Positions 1 through 7,591 are shown, numbered from the stretch's first letter. The stretch: 7,768 nt of DNA from Clostridia bacterium (GCA_017503945.1 JAFVSB010000067.1:1-7768); one strand, 5' to 3'. The notes: generated by a model from the sequence alone, not told the origin. Translations and numbers: made by a program.

Positions 1-12
1 CACATTTTTTGT

Positions 13-1722
13 TTATTCCTGATTACTCTTAGCGTAACGCTTAATTTTTTGGGTGGTGGTTTTTTCAAACTCCTCGGTGCGCACAATCACCTTGCGGATA
101 TACTTCCATGTGGGATTGCGTTTGTTGACTTCGGCAATAACTGACTGCATAAGCTCCTGGATCTGCTCGCTTGTTACATCCTTACCAAGCTTTTGCTCAA
201 TCTCTGCCATATTGGGGAACACCTGCGCGCGAATTTCGAATGTATCGCCGTCTTCATGAGCATATACCATGCTCTCGAGCACATAGTCGTTTTTGTTGAT
301 GAAGGTTTCAAGCTCTTCGGGATACACATTCTTGCCGTTTTTATCGATGATGATGTTTTTCTTTCTGCCGGAAATAATAACAAATCCGTCCTCGTCGATA
401 TAACCCAAATCGCCTGTGTAGAACCAACCGTCTTTTAAAACCTTGGCGGTTTCTTCGTCATTTTCGTAGTATCCAAGCATTACATTGTCGCCCTTGCAGA
501 TAATCTCACCTATGCCCTCTGCGTTGGGGTTATCAATTTTGACCTCAAGGCAGTTTAGCGGCAAGCCTGCTGCATTGTCTTTGTAGTTAATGTCGCGGTT
601 GAGGGTAACTATGGGCGAACACTCGGTGATGCCATAGCCCTGCAAAAAGAGAATGCCCAAATCACGAAAGCCCTTGGCAACAGCGGGGTCGATTGCTGCA
701 GCACCGCTTACAAAGAGGCGCAGATTGCCGCCGAATGTGTCATGCACTGATTTGAAAATGGTGCGGCGCTTGTCGATGCCAACCTTGCGCAGTGCATTGC
801 TGAGCTTGAGACCTGTTTTGAGCTTGCTTTCGATGCCCTTTTGGCGGGCAGCTGCCCATATGCGCTTGTAGAGAAGCTCAAACACTGCAGGCACACCCAA
901 AAGCACAGAAACCTTGGCTTCGGCAAGATTGTTGGGAATGTATTTGAGACCATCGCTAAATGCCACACATGAACCTCTGAACATGGGAGCAAGAATGCCG
1001 CATGTGGATTCATAGGTGTGATGCGGCGGCAGAATGGAAAGGAATGTGTCGTCAGGTGTGATGTTTACCATTGAGCACATAGCCATGAGGTTAGCACAGA
1101 TGTTGCGATGACAAAGGAGCACACCCTTGGAAAGAGCAGTTGTGCCTGAGGTGAAAAGCATGATTTTTGCCTCGTTGGGGTCGATTACAATATCTTCAAA
1201 GGTGGTGTCACCTGCATCTATAGCTTCTTTGCCCATTGCCATAAGAGAAGCCACGGTATAGTCAGCTGCTTCGTCGGTTGCATCCATTGAAATCATAAAT
1301 TCAAGACCTTCAAGCTCTGCTTTGGCGCCTTCGAGCTTGGAGGCAATCTTGGGTGAATACACCACTGCAGACACCTTGGCAATCTTCAAAAGATTGATGA
1401 TGTCGGCCGATGCAAGCTCGCGGTCGATGGGCACAAACATGGTGTCGCCATTGACAGAGGCAAGATATGAAAGCACCCATTCATAGCGGTTTTCACCAAT
1501 AACGGCAATGCGCTTGCCGCCTGAAAGACCTATTTTGGCAAAGCCTGTGCCAAGTGCCCACACATCGGCTTTGAACTGGGCGTATGTAACGCCTGTGTAG
1601 CTATCGCCGCGTTTGAGCCTGCGAAGATATGCATTGCGGTCGGCATAGATATCTGCACTCTGAATGAGCATTTCTTTTATGGTGCTGATTTGTCTTACTT
1701 CGTAAAGCTTATCTTTTTTCAT
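13..1722 (-). CDS. long-chain-type acyl-CoA synthetase (AMP-binding protein)
   Basis: A complete 569-residue member of the adenylate-forming (ANL) superfamily. It would activate a carboxylic acid with ATP to an acyl-AMP and pass it to CoA. Motifs in order: the phosphate-binding loop TSGTTALSKGV (191-201), LPPHHTYE (231-238), GYGITECSP (362-370), YTGDLG with its ribose-binding Asp (435-440), the hinge region GRKKNIIIDKNGKNVYPEE (452-470), and the C-terminal TTTQKIKR, whose K559 is the expected catalytic lysine. The motif style is nearest long-chain fatty acyl-CoA ligases (FadD/FACS-like), but substrate chain length cannot be read directly. There is no signal peptide or membrane span. AAAGGAG (1730-1736) lies 7 bases before the ATG. 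It shares the strand with leuS but is 115 bases away beyond a palindrome, so operon membership is unsure. I see no beta-oxidation gene nearby; 12 bases remain after the stop. Confidence 0.93.
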   Translation of the reverse strand: MKKDKLYEVRQISTIKEMLIQSADIYADRNAYLRRLKRGDSYTGVTYAQFKADVWALGTGFAKIGLSGGKRIAVIGENRYEWVLSYLASVNGDTMFVPIDRELASADIINLLKIAKVSAVVYSPKIASKLEGAKAELEGLEFMISMDATDEAADYTVASLMAMGKEAIDAGDTTFEDIVIDPNEAKIMLFTSGTTALSKGVLLCHRNICANLMAMCSMVNITPDDTFLSILPPHHTYESTCGILAPMFRGSCVAFSDGLKYIPNNLAEAKVSVLLGVPAVFELLYKRIWAAARQKGIESKLKTGLKLSNALRKVGIDKRRTIFKSVHDTFGGNLRLFVSGAAAIDPAVAKGFRDLGILFLQGYGITECSPIVTLNRDINYKDNAAGLPLNCLEVKIDNPNAEGIGEIICKGDNVMLGYYENDEETAKVLKDGWFYTGDLGYIDEDGFVIISGRKKNIIIDKNGKNVYPEELETFINKNDYVLESMVYAHEDGDTFEIRAQVFPNMAEIEQKLGKDVTSEQIQELMQSVIAEVNKRNPTWKYIRKVIVRTEEFEKTTTQKIKRYAKSNQE

Positions 1723-1729
1723 ACAAAAA

Positions 1730-1736
1730 CTCCTTT
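1730..1736 (-). promoter_or_regulatory. strong ribosome-binding site of the acyl-CoA synthetase gene
   Basis: AAAGGAG on the minus strand, seven T/G-rich bases before ATG 1722. It fixes this start and shows the gene does not need coupling to leuS for translation. I could not identify a convincing promoter between it and leuS. Confidence 0.8.
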
Positions 1737-1752
1737 ACATTAAGTATTACAC

Positions 1753-1829
1753 GGGGCGAGCAGATATATCGGAGAAAACCTCTGCAAGCGTAGCTGAAGC
1801 CAGTTTTCGGAGATATATCTGCTTGCTCT
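1753..1829. repeat. long imperfect palindrome between leuS and the acyl-CoA synthetase gene
   Basis: The 115-base gap 1723-1837 is mostly this structure. A perfect 11-bp inverted repeat, GCAGATATATC (1760-1770) with GATATATCTGC (1812-1822), extends outward to 1753/1829, giving 18 bp if three G-U pairs in plus-strand RNA are allowed. Inside are a 3x3 GGA/GGA loop (1771-1773, 1809-1811), a 6-bp GAAAAC/GTTTTC stem (1774-1779 with 1803-1808), and a 23-base apex that can form a small 4-bp hairpin. No T tract follows it on the minus strand (next bases CCGTGTAATAC), so it is not a standard terminator for leuS. It could be an mRNA-stabilising or processing hairpin, a factor-dependent end, or one copy of a dispersed palindromic repeat. 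Confidence 0.7.
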
Positions 1830-1837
1830 TGATGCAT

Positions 1838-4297
1838 TTATTTTACTACGATATTAACAAGCTTACCTTTTACAACAATGAATTTGACAATTGTCTTATC
1901 ACATGTAAATTCAGAAATCTTGGGATTTGCAAGAACTATCTGCTGAATCTGGTCATTGGTGAGGTCTGTGGCAATCATCATTTTGTCTTTTACCTTGCCG
2001 TTGATCTGCACAATGATTTCAATCTCGTCTTTTACAAGAGCTTTTTCGTCATAGCTCACCCAGCATTGTTCATGCACACTGCCCTCGCCGCCTGTCATCT
2101 GCCACAGCTCCTCGGTGATGTGAGGCACAAATGGAGCAAGCATGATGATGAGCGCGCGTGTCGCTTCTGAAATGAGTGCATTGTTTGTGCCTTTGTATGC
2201 ATACAGGCCGTTCACAAGCTCCATGATGCAGCTGATGGCTGTGTTGAAGTTGAAACGGATGCCGATGTCATCGGTGCACTTTTTGATGGCATAGTTGAGA
2301 GTGTAGCGAAGCTCCTTGTCTTCTGAGGTGAGAGATGCCGCATCATAGGTTGAAGCAAAGTCGATTTTGTCTTTGTTGTCATCAATATAGCGGAACACTC
2401 TGTTGAGGAAACGATATGAACCCTCTACTGCAGTGTCGCTCCACTCAAGGTCTCTCTCGGGGGGAGCTGCAAAGAGAATGAAAAGTCTTGCAGTGTCGGC
2501 GCCGTATTTGCCAATGATTTCTTCGGGGCTTACTACATTGCCGAGTGATTTACTCATTTTGGTGCCGTCTTTGAGCACCATGCCCTGAGTGAGCAGATTT
2601 TCAAAAGGCTCGTCGCATGATACATAACCCAAATCATAAAGAGCTTTGGTGAAAAAGCGGGCATAGAGAAGATGAAGAATTGCATGCTCTACACCGCCGA
2701 TGTACTGGTCTACATTCATCCAGTAGTCGGTTTTTTCTTTGTCAAAGGGCATTTTGTCATTGTGGGGGTCACAATAGCGCAGGAAATACCACGAGGAGCA
2801 CACGAAGGTGTCCATGGTGTCCATATCGCGAGTGCCCATCTTGCCGCATTTGGGGCAGGGAGCGTGCTTGAAGCTCGGGCTTGTGGTGAGCGGCGATTCA
2901 CCCTGACCTGTGAATTCCACATCTTCGGGCAGAATTACAGGCAAGTCAGACTCGGGCACTGCCACAGCGCCGCAATCCTCACAGTAGATAATGGGAATGG
3001 GAGCACCCCAATATCTCTGACGGGAAATGAGCCAGTCGCGCAGACGGAAGTTGGTTTTCTTTTCGCCTATGCCCTTTTCGTTCATATATTCTATCATTTT
3101 GGGCAGAGCTTCGCGGTTATTCATGCCGCTGAACTCACCCGAATTTATCATGATGCCTTCAGCTTCAAATGACTCGGTAAGGTCACAGCCTTTCATGTCG
3201 GAGCCGTCGGGAGTGATGACAACATCGATGGGAAGATTGTATTTGCGTGCAAATTCAAAATCGCGCTGGTCATGGGCAGGCACTGCCATTACCACGCCTG
3301 TGCCATAGTCCATGAGCACATAGTTGGCAAGATAAAGAGGCACTTTTTTGCCTGTGAGCGGATTGATGGCATAGCGGCCTGTGAACACACCTTCTTTTTC
3401 AACATCGGTGGAGGCTCTGTCCATCTCTTTTACAAATTGCATTTTGTGAATGAACTCGCGGCACTCTTTTTCGGTGTCGGAGCCTGCAATGATATCTTCA
3501 ACAAGGGGGCTTTCGGGAGCCATTACCATGAAGGTCACGCCATAGATTGTGTCGGGACGGGTGGTGTATACTGTGAGGGCAGTGTCGGAGCCGTCGAGCT
3601 TAAAGTTTACCTCGGCGCCATGACTCTTGCCTATCCAGTTTGCCTGCATGGTCTTAACCTTTTCGGGCCAGCCACTTAGCTTGTCGATGTCGGCAAGGAG
3701 CCTGTCGGCATATTTGGTGATGCTAAAGAACCACTGCTCAAGGTCTTTTTTGCCAACCTCGGCTTTACATCTTTCGCACTTGCCGTTTACTACCTGCTCA
3801 TTTGCAAGCACTGTTTTGCACGAAGGGCACCAGTTTACATAGGATTTTTTCTTATAGGCAAGGTCATTGTTATAAAGCTGCAAAAACATCCACTGAGTCC
3901 ATTTGTAGTAGTCCTGCTTACAGGTGGCAAGCTCGCGGTCCCAATCGTAGCTTATGCCCATGCTCTTGAGCTGGTCGCGCATGTTGTCCATGTTGGAAAA
4001 TGTCCAGTCTTTGGGATTGGCACCATGTTTGATGGCTGCATTTTCGGCAGGCAGACCAAAAGAATCCCAACCCATGGGATGAAGCACATTGTAGCCGTTC
4101 ATCTTTTTGTAGCGCGCTACAACATCACCGATTGAATAGTTGCGCACATGTCCCATGTGGAGATTGCCCGAAGGATACGGGAACATCTCGAGAGTGTAGT
4201 ATTTGGGTTTGGAGGCATCTTCTGTAACCTTGAAGGTCTTGTCGGCTTCCCATTTTTGCTGCCATTTTTGTTCTATTTTGGCAAAATCGTAATTCAT
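1838..4297 (-). CDS. leuS: leucine--tRNA ligase
   Basis: A complete 819-residue class I synthetase that charges tRNA-Leu in the cytoplasm. In order: the HIGH motif as HMGH (47-50); a zinc-binding-type Cys cluster C157-PS-C160 with C174-ER-C177; the CP1 editing domain (about 223-417) with TTRPDT (245-250) and YGTGVVMAVPAHDQRD (331-346), whose final Asp is the expected editing residue that recognises the amino group; a second Cys cluster C439-ED-C442 with C481-PK-C484; the signature KMSKS (580-584); then the anticodon-binding helices and a small C-terminal domain (about 757-819). Length suits a bacterial LeuRS. The start has AAGGAG (4307-4312) 9 bases upstream. Many Firmicutes leuS genes have their own T-box leader. 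The 19-base gap to rsfS leaves no room for one, so it is probably expressed from the operon promoter. Confidence 0.98.
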   Translation of the reverse strand: MNYDFAKIEQKWQQKWEADKTFKVTEDASKPKYYTLEMFPYPSGNLHMGHVRNYSIGDVVARYKKMNGYNVLHPMGWDSFGLPAENAAIKHGANPKDWTFSNMDNMRDQLKSMGISYDWDRELATCKQDYYKWTQWMFLQLYNNDLAYKKKSYVNWCPSCKTVLANEQVVNGKCERCKAEVGKKDLEQWFFSITKYADRLLADIDKLSGWPEKVKTMQANWIGKSHGAEVNFKLDGSDTALTVYTTRPDTIYGVTFMVMAPESPLVEDIIAGSDTEKECREFIHKMQFVKEMDRASTDVEKEGVFTGRYAINPLTGKKVPLYLANYVLMDYGTGVVMAVPAHDQRDFEFARKYNLPIDVVITPDGSDMKGCDLTESFEAEGIMINSGEFSGMNNREALPKMIEYMNEKGIGEKKTNFRLRDWLISRQRYWGAPIPIIYCEDCGAVAVPESDLPVILPEDVEFTGQGESPLTTSPSFKHAPCPKCGKMGTRDMDTMDTFVCSSWYFLRYCDPHNDKMPFDKEKTDYWMNVDQYIGGVEHAILHLLYARFFTKALYDLGYVSCDEPFENLLTQGMVLKDGTKMSKSLGNVVSPEEIIGKYGADTARLFILFAAPPERDLEWSDTAVEGSYRFLNRVFRYIDDNKDKIDFASTYDAASLTSEDKELRYTLNYAIKKCTDDIGIRFNFNTAISCIMELVNGLYAYKGTNNALISEATRALIIMLAPFVPHITEELWQMTGGEGSVHEQCWVSYDEKALVKDEIEIIVQINGKVKDKMMIATDLTNDQIQQIVLANPKISEFTCDKTIVKFIVVKGKLVNIVVK

Positions 4298-4316
4298 TTA
4301 TGTCAACTCCTTAATA

Positions 4317-4676
4317 TTAATCTTCGGTTACGATGCTTGATATGTCAACTTCTGTGGCATCTGACCACAGATTTTCGATGGAATAAAAGCCTCGTGATTC
4401 ACTCGAGAAAATATGCACAATAACATCGCCATAGTCCATCAAAATCCAATATGCGGTGCTCATGCCCTCTCTGCCAAGGGGCTGAACACCCTGCTCGGAG
4501 AGCTTTTCTTCAACCTCGTCGGCTATGGCCTTCATCTGTGTGCCCGAATTACCCTGACAAATGACAAAATAGTCTGCCATGGTGGTAACAGCGCTGATAT
4601 CAAGCACCTTGATATCGGCAGCTTTTTTGGAATCCATACATTTTACAACAGCTTCCATTTTCTGTTTGGAATTCAT
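4317..4676 (-). CDS. rsfS: ribosome silencing factor RsfS (iojap family)
   Basis: A 119-residue protein, normal length for RsfS/YbeB. The hallmark segments are present: MADYFVICQGNS (33-44), QMKAIADEVEEKL (47-59), and YWILMDYGDVIVHIF (76-90) followed by RGFYSIENLWSDA. RsfS binds uL14 (RplN) on the 50S subunit and blocks joining with 30S, lowering translation when nutrients run short. Its start overlaps the LCP stop by one base (TAATG), with an AAGGA ribosome-binding site (4686-4690) at 9 bases within the LCP gene, which points to coupled translation. leuS follows 19 bases later. Together with YhbY and Obg it makes this a ribosome assembly and control cluster. Confidence 0.96.
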   Translation of the reverse strand: MNSKQKMEAVVKCMDSKKAADIKVLDISAVTTMADYFVICQGNSGTQMKAIADEVEEKLSEQGVQPLGREGMSTAYWILMDYGDVIVHIFSSESRGFYSIENLWSDATEVDISSIVTED

Positions 4677-5956
4677 TATTTATCTTCCTTTCCAAGAATT
4701 AATATAACATCGGCCTGATGCGAATAATCGGGATTGAGGTAATAGTGCTCAAGCGCCAGTGACGATGCAACAGTTGACGACAGCTGACTTTGCGCACTGC
4801 TCACGCAATATGTCTTGTCGGCTGTGGCGGTTTTGGCAACCACACTGCCCACCACTTTGTAGCCCGATTCTTTAAGAGCCTTGACTGCCGCTTCGCCATT
4901 TTCACCATCGGTACCCGAATAGTCATACACATACACATTTATCTCCGACGCATCAATGCCTGCTGTGGGGGCATCGCTTGTAAGATGCTCGGTGTATGCA
5001 CTGCCAAGGGCTTCGTCTCTTGCTTTGATTTCACTAAGGTCTGCCTCGGAAATCTCAGGGGTGAAATATTCACGCACAAGCTTTTCATTTTTGGCTTTGT
5101 CGGCTATGAAGTATGAAATGTGATTGCGGTATTCAGGACTGCCCTCGAGCATCATGATGTTGAGGTGGTCCATGTTCACACTTAAAAGATATGGTGCATA
5201 TTTTAGCATTTCGGCAAGGGTGAAATTGGTGTCGACCATGTCACCAAGAGTGGTGATAAGGCGCTCGGTGTCAACATCATCGCCTGCTTTGTAGCGCTCG
5301 GTAATCTGCTTGAAGGCTTCCTTTAGAAAATCACTCTGAGCCTCCACCCTTCCAAGGTCACCTGTGGGATAAATATAGCGGCAGCGCACATACTGCTCGG
5401 CTTTGTCACCATCGAGGAGCTGATAGCCCGCCTTGAGATGAATGTGCAAATCCTGCAGGGGGTCGTCATAGTCCATGTCCTGCGGGATGTCGTAATATAT
5501 GCCGCCTACTGCATCGATAACATCACGAAAGCCATCGGTGGTGACTATGGCGTATTTATCGATGTCGATATCAACAAGAGTCTGCACCTCTTGAATTGAT
5601 TTTTCGGCTCCGCCTGCGCCATAGGCAGAATTTATCTTTTTGTCATAGCGATTGTTCTGAATGTAGGTATCGCGCGGAATCTGAAGCACATTTACCGAAT
5701 TGTTCTCTAAGTTTAGCTGAGCTATCATCATTACATCGCTTCGGGTTTCCTCTTTGTCGAGCCCCATCATGAGCACATTAACATAGGTGCGCTCTGTTTC
5801 GCCCGAAAATGTGATGCCAAAGAAAGACTGAAAACCCATCAGGCTCAGAAAAGTTGGCATAAGGGGCATAAAAACAATTGCAATGGAGGCAAAAATAGCC
5901 ATAAACCATGCAGTTGCTTTGATATATAATTTCAATGCAGGACTTAAAATTTTCAT
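4676..5956 (-). CDS. LCP (LytR-CpsA-Psr) family envelope protein with LytR_C domain
   Basis: A 426-residue protein. A short N-terminus with Lys residues precedes one long hydrophobic segment (about 14-40), placing the rest outside the membrane. The LCP domain covers about 57-220: VLMMGLD (61-67), TRSDVMMI (71-78), QIPRDTY (92-98), KINSAYGAGG (107-116), AVGGIYYDIP (149-158) and the arginine cluster R191, R193 and R203. Such enzymes move lipid-linked glycopolymers, for example teichoic acids or capsule, onto peptidoglycan. Residues about 339-422 (INVYVYDYSG...ILILG) match the LytR_C accessory domain. The Arg usually found three residues after the last cluster Arg (R-x-x-RQ) is Ala206 here. An AAGGTG site (5965-5970) lies 8 bases before ATG, and yqeK ends two bases upstream. 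The substrate polymer cannot be told from the sequence. LCP genes commonly sit here in Clostridia. Confidence 0.92.
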   Translation of the reverse strand: MKILSPALKLYIKATAWFMAIFASIAIVFMPLMPTFLSLMGFQSFFGITFSGETERTYVNVLMMGLDKEETRSDVMMIAQLNLENNSVNVLQIPRDTYIQNNRYDKKINSAYGAGGAEKSIQEVQTLVDIDIDKYAIVTTDGFRDVIDAVGGIYYDIPQDMDYDDPLQDLHIHLKAGYQLLDGDKAEQYVRCRYIYPTGDLGRVEAQSDFLKEAFKQITERYKAGDDVDTERLITTLGDMVDTNFTLAEMLKYAPYLLSVNMDHLNIMMLEGSPEYRNHISYFIADKAKNEKLVREYFTPEISEADLSEIKARDEALGSAYTEHLTSDAPTAGIDASEINVYVYDYSGTDGENGEAAVKALKESGYKVVGSVVAKTATADKTYCVSSAQSQLSSTVASSLALEHYYLNPDYSHQADVILILGKEDK

Positions 5957-5958
5957 TT

Positions 5959-6537
5959 TTATTTCACCTTGATTTGTTTTTGACGCAAATAGTAGTTTCT
6001 TGTTTCTATGGTGTTGGTGTGAAGCAAGCCTCCGCGGCTTATTACCGAACGGATGGTGTAGTCAATCTGAAGCACCAAAGCCCGGTCAATGTCATGAAAC
6101 ACCATATCGCGGATTTGCTCCACGCCCTCGTAGGTTCTGCCCGGCTCGATGCCATCGGCTATGTAGATAATCTTGGTGAGCAGGCTCATGTTGGGTTTGC
6201 CCACAGTGTGATAATATATGGCATCATAAATCTCGCCATCAGACACGCCATAGTATTTGTCGGCAATGACTGCACCCAAAAAGCCATGAATAAGACCGGG
6301 GGAGGCTTTGGTGGTTTCGTCGAGCTCCACTCCAAAGCGCTCACACAGTTCAAACATCTCTTCGTATGAATAGTTTTTGGCACAATCATGCAAAAGCGCC
6401 GCAAGGGCAGTTTTGTGGACATCGGCGCCGTAGTGACGGGCAAGCTCCACGGCAGATTGCACCACACCGAGAGAATGATTGAAGCGCTTTTCGTCAAGAG
6501 CTATTTTGAGCTTCGCGCGTATTTCGTCTATAGTCAT
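5959..6537 (-). CDS. yqeK: YqeK-family HD-domain hydrolase (probable symmetrical Ap4A hydrolase)
   Basis: A 192-residue HD-domain metal hydrolase. Likely metal ligands are H21 (RFNHSLGV), H50-D51 (ALLHDCAK), H84 (LIHG), H110 (YYHTVG) and D128 (YIADGIEPGR), all in the YqeK pattern. Relatives from Firmicutes split diadenosine tetraphosphate into two ADP, so the likely role is clearing Ap4A, a by-product of aminoacyl-tRNA synthetases such as the LeuRS encoded downstream. The reading frame stays open to 6612 inside nadD, but the true start is ATG at 6537. It has a strong GGAGG (6544-6548) six bases upstream, and family members begin at about this point. One base separates it from the nadD stop. 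The fixed nadD-yqeK pairing is widespread in Firmicutes. The function is inferred from family work and not proven here. Confidence 0.93.
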   Translation of the reverse strand: MTIDEIRAKLKIALDEKRFNHSLGVVQSAVELARHYGADVHKTALAALLHDCAKNYSYEEMFELCERFGVELDETTKASPGLIHGFLGAVIADKYYGVSDGEIYDAIYYHTVGKPNMSLLTKIIYIADGIEPGRTYEGVEQIRDMVFHDIDRALVLQIDYTIRSVISRGGLLHTNTIETRNYYLRQKQIKVK

Positions 6538-6538
6538 T

Positions 6539-7147
6539 TTAAACCTCCGTTTGGTATAGGTTGTGAGCTTTGATATATTCATCAACAGAGCTTGGAAGAT
6601 ACTTTGATGCATCGCCGCCGTTTTTTAAAATGAGTCTGATATCAGTGGATGTGACATCAATAGCGCTCATGGAAAGAAGAATAGCACTGCCGCCTTTTTG
6701 GTTGTGCTCTCTGCACGCCTTTGCCACATCAGAGCCATACCGGCTTTGCCTGTCGGCCACAATGAAGCTGCATTCTCTGACGAGCTCCTCATAGCAATAC
6801 CATTTGGAAAGAGTGTAGAGAGAGTCGGCGCCAATGATGAAATGCACAGGGCAATCATACCTGCGCTTAAACTCACGATTGGTGTGCACAGTGTATGACG
6901 GCTCGGCTCTGTTTAGCTCATAGTCACACACTTCAAAAGCATCGGTGCCGTCTATGGCAAGCTTCACCATATTAAGACGATGCTCAGGCGAAGCTATAGC
7001 CTCCCCTATTTTGTGCGGAGGATTACCGTTTGGCAAAAATATCACCTTTGACAGATTGCACTGAAGCAGTGCTGCTCTTGCCATGGCAAGATGACCGTTA
7101 TGAACAGGATTGAATGTGCCGCCAAGCACACCAATTGGCTTTTGCAT
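6539..7147 (-). CDS. nadD: nicotinate-nucleotide adenylyltransferase
   Basis: A 202-residue protein of the nucleotidyltransferase alpha/beta phosphodiesterase fold. It transfers AMP from ATP to nicotinate mononucleotide, making deamido-NAD in the cytoplasm, a step shared by de novo and salvage NAD synthesis. Signatures are GGTFNPVHNGHL (9-20) with the HxGH nucleotide-binding motif at 16-19, LPNGNPPHK (38-46), the FIIGADSL...W segment (103-116), and the C-terminal TSTDIR motif (166-171) that contacts ATP phosphates. Length is normal. The start directly follows the yhbY stop and has an AAGGCGG ribosome-binding site (7157-7163) inside the end of yhbY, one mismatch from ideal, at 9 bases. This suggests coupled translation. 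The stop lies within the ribosome-binding-site spacer of yqeK. No key residue is missing. Confidence 0.96.
   Translation of the reverse strand: MQKPIGVLGGTFNPVHNGHLAMARAALLQCNLSKVIFLPNGNPPHKIGEAIASPEHRLNMVKLAIDGTDAFEVCDYELNRAEPSYTVHTNREFKRRYDCPVHFIIGADSLYTLSKWYCYEELVRECSFIVADRQSRYGSDVAKACREHNQKGGSAILLSMSAIDVTSTDIRLILKNGGDASKYLPSSVDEYIKAHNLYQTEV
6544..6549 (-). promoter_or_regulatory. ribosome-binding site deciding the yqeK start
   Basis: CGGAGG on the minus strand, six bases before ATG 6537. It lies in the last codons of nadD and its spacer includes the nadD stop. It favours the short form of YqeK over a start 25 codons upstream at 6612, which would overlap nadD by 74 bases. Confidence 0.85.
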
Positions 7148-7591
7148 TTATTTCGACCGCCTTGCACGAAGAATTTCGGCACCAAATTTTTTGCCTTGCT
7201 TGCCGGCTTCAAAGCGATTGGGTTTTGAGGCTTTGGGTTTGGCCTTTTGGTTAGCCTGGGCTGCTCTTTTGCGCATGCGCGCAGTATCGGAGAGCTCGGC
7301 ATCTTTGAGGTCTATTCTTTTATTGTCTCTTGATTCTTTATATATTATAAACTTTTTGCCAATAACCTGCACAGGCTCGGCACCGAGCGCATCTGCCACC
7401 TCATTGCACACCTCGCGCGTATCAAGAAGTGCATTTTCAAGCACATGCACCTTGACGAGCTCTCTTTTTTCTAAAGCCTCATCAATCTGCTTTAGCTGAT
7501 TGTCATTGACACCGCCCTTGCCCACCTGAAAAATGGGCTCGAGTTTATTGGAAAGGCTTCTTAAATATGCCCTTTGTTTGCTTGTAAGCAT
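7148..7591 (-). CDS. yhbY: YhbY-type CRM-domain ribosome assembly RNA-binding protein
   Basis: A 147-residue protein. Residues 1-95 form a CRM (YhbY/CRS1) domain: the typical opening MLTSKQRAYLRSL, the IFQVGKGGV segment with the GKGG RNA-binding loop at 24-27, and the closing QVIGKKFIIYKES strand. Known relatives bind precursor 50S particles and aid ribosome assembly. Family members are usually about 95-105 residues; this one adds a basic tail (about 100-147) rich in Lys, Arg, Ala and Gln. I chose ATG at 7591 because family members begin at MLT and a GAGAG stretch lies 11 bases upstream. A GTG at 7603, adding four residues, is possible but its purine stretch is too close. It is the first gene after the consensus promoter. 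The TAA stop abuts the nadD ATG with no spacer. Confidence 0.93.
   Translation of the reverse strand: MLTSKQRAYLRSLSNKLEPIFQVGKGGVNDNQLKQIDEALEKRELVKVHVLENALLDTREVCNEVADALGAEPVQVIGKKFIIYKESRDNKRIDLKDAELSDTARMRKRAAQANQKAKPKASKPNRFEAGKQGKKFGAEILRARRSK

Noticed and set aside
1740..1760. Promoter for the acyl-CoA synthetase around GTGTAATACT on the minus strand
   Set aside because: The best -10 match is about 4 of 6 with no acceptable -35 box at 16-18 bases. It is too weak to list.
1753..1829. Reading the palindrome as a transposable element with target-site duplication
   Set aside because: I found no flanking direct repeat and no transposase remnant. Copy number cannot be judged from this window.
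2672..3172. Plus-strand open frame of about 166 codons within leuS
   Set aside because: It lies entirely opposite the conserved editing and catalytic region of leuS, has no recognisable domain, and is explained by codon bias on the opposite strand. Similar plus-strand frames at 3272-3679 and 5935-6369 are rejected for the same reason.
4301..4306. TTGACA just before leuS as a -35 box
   Set aside because: It is only 3 bases from the start codon, so any matching -10 box would lie inside the coding region. It is a chance match next to the ribosome-binding site.
6538..6612. Longer YqeK with 25 extra N-terminal residues starting at 6612
   Set aside because: It would overlap nadD by 74 bases and has no ribosome-binding site as good as the GGAGG before 6537. 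Family members start at the shorter form.
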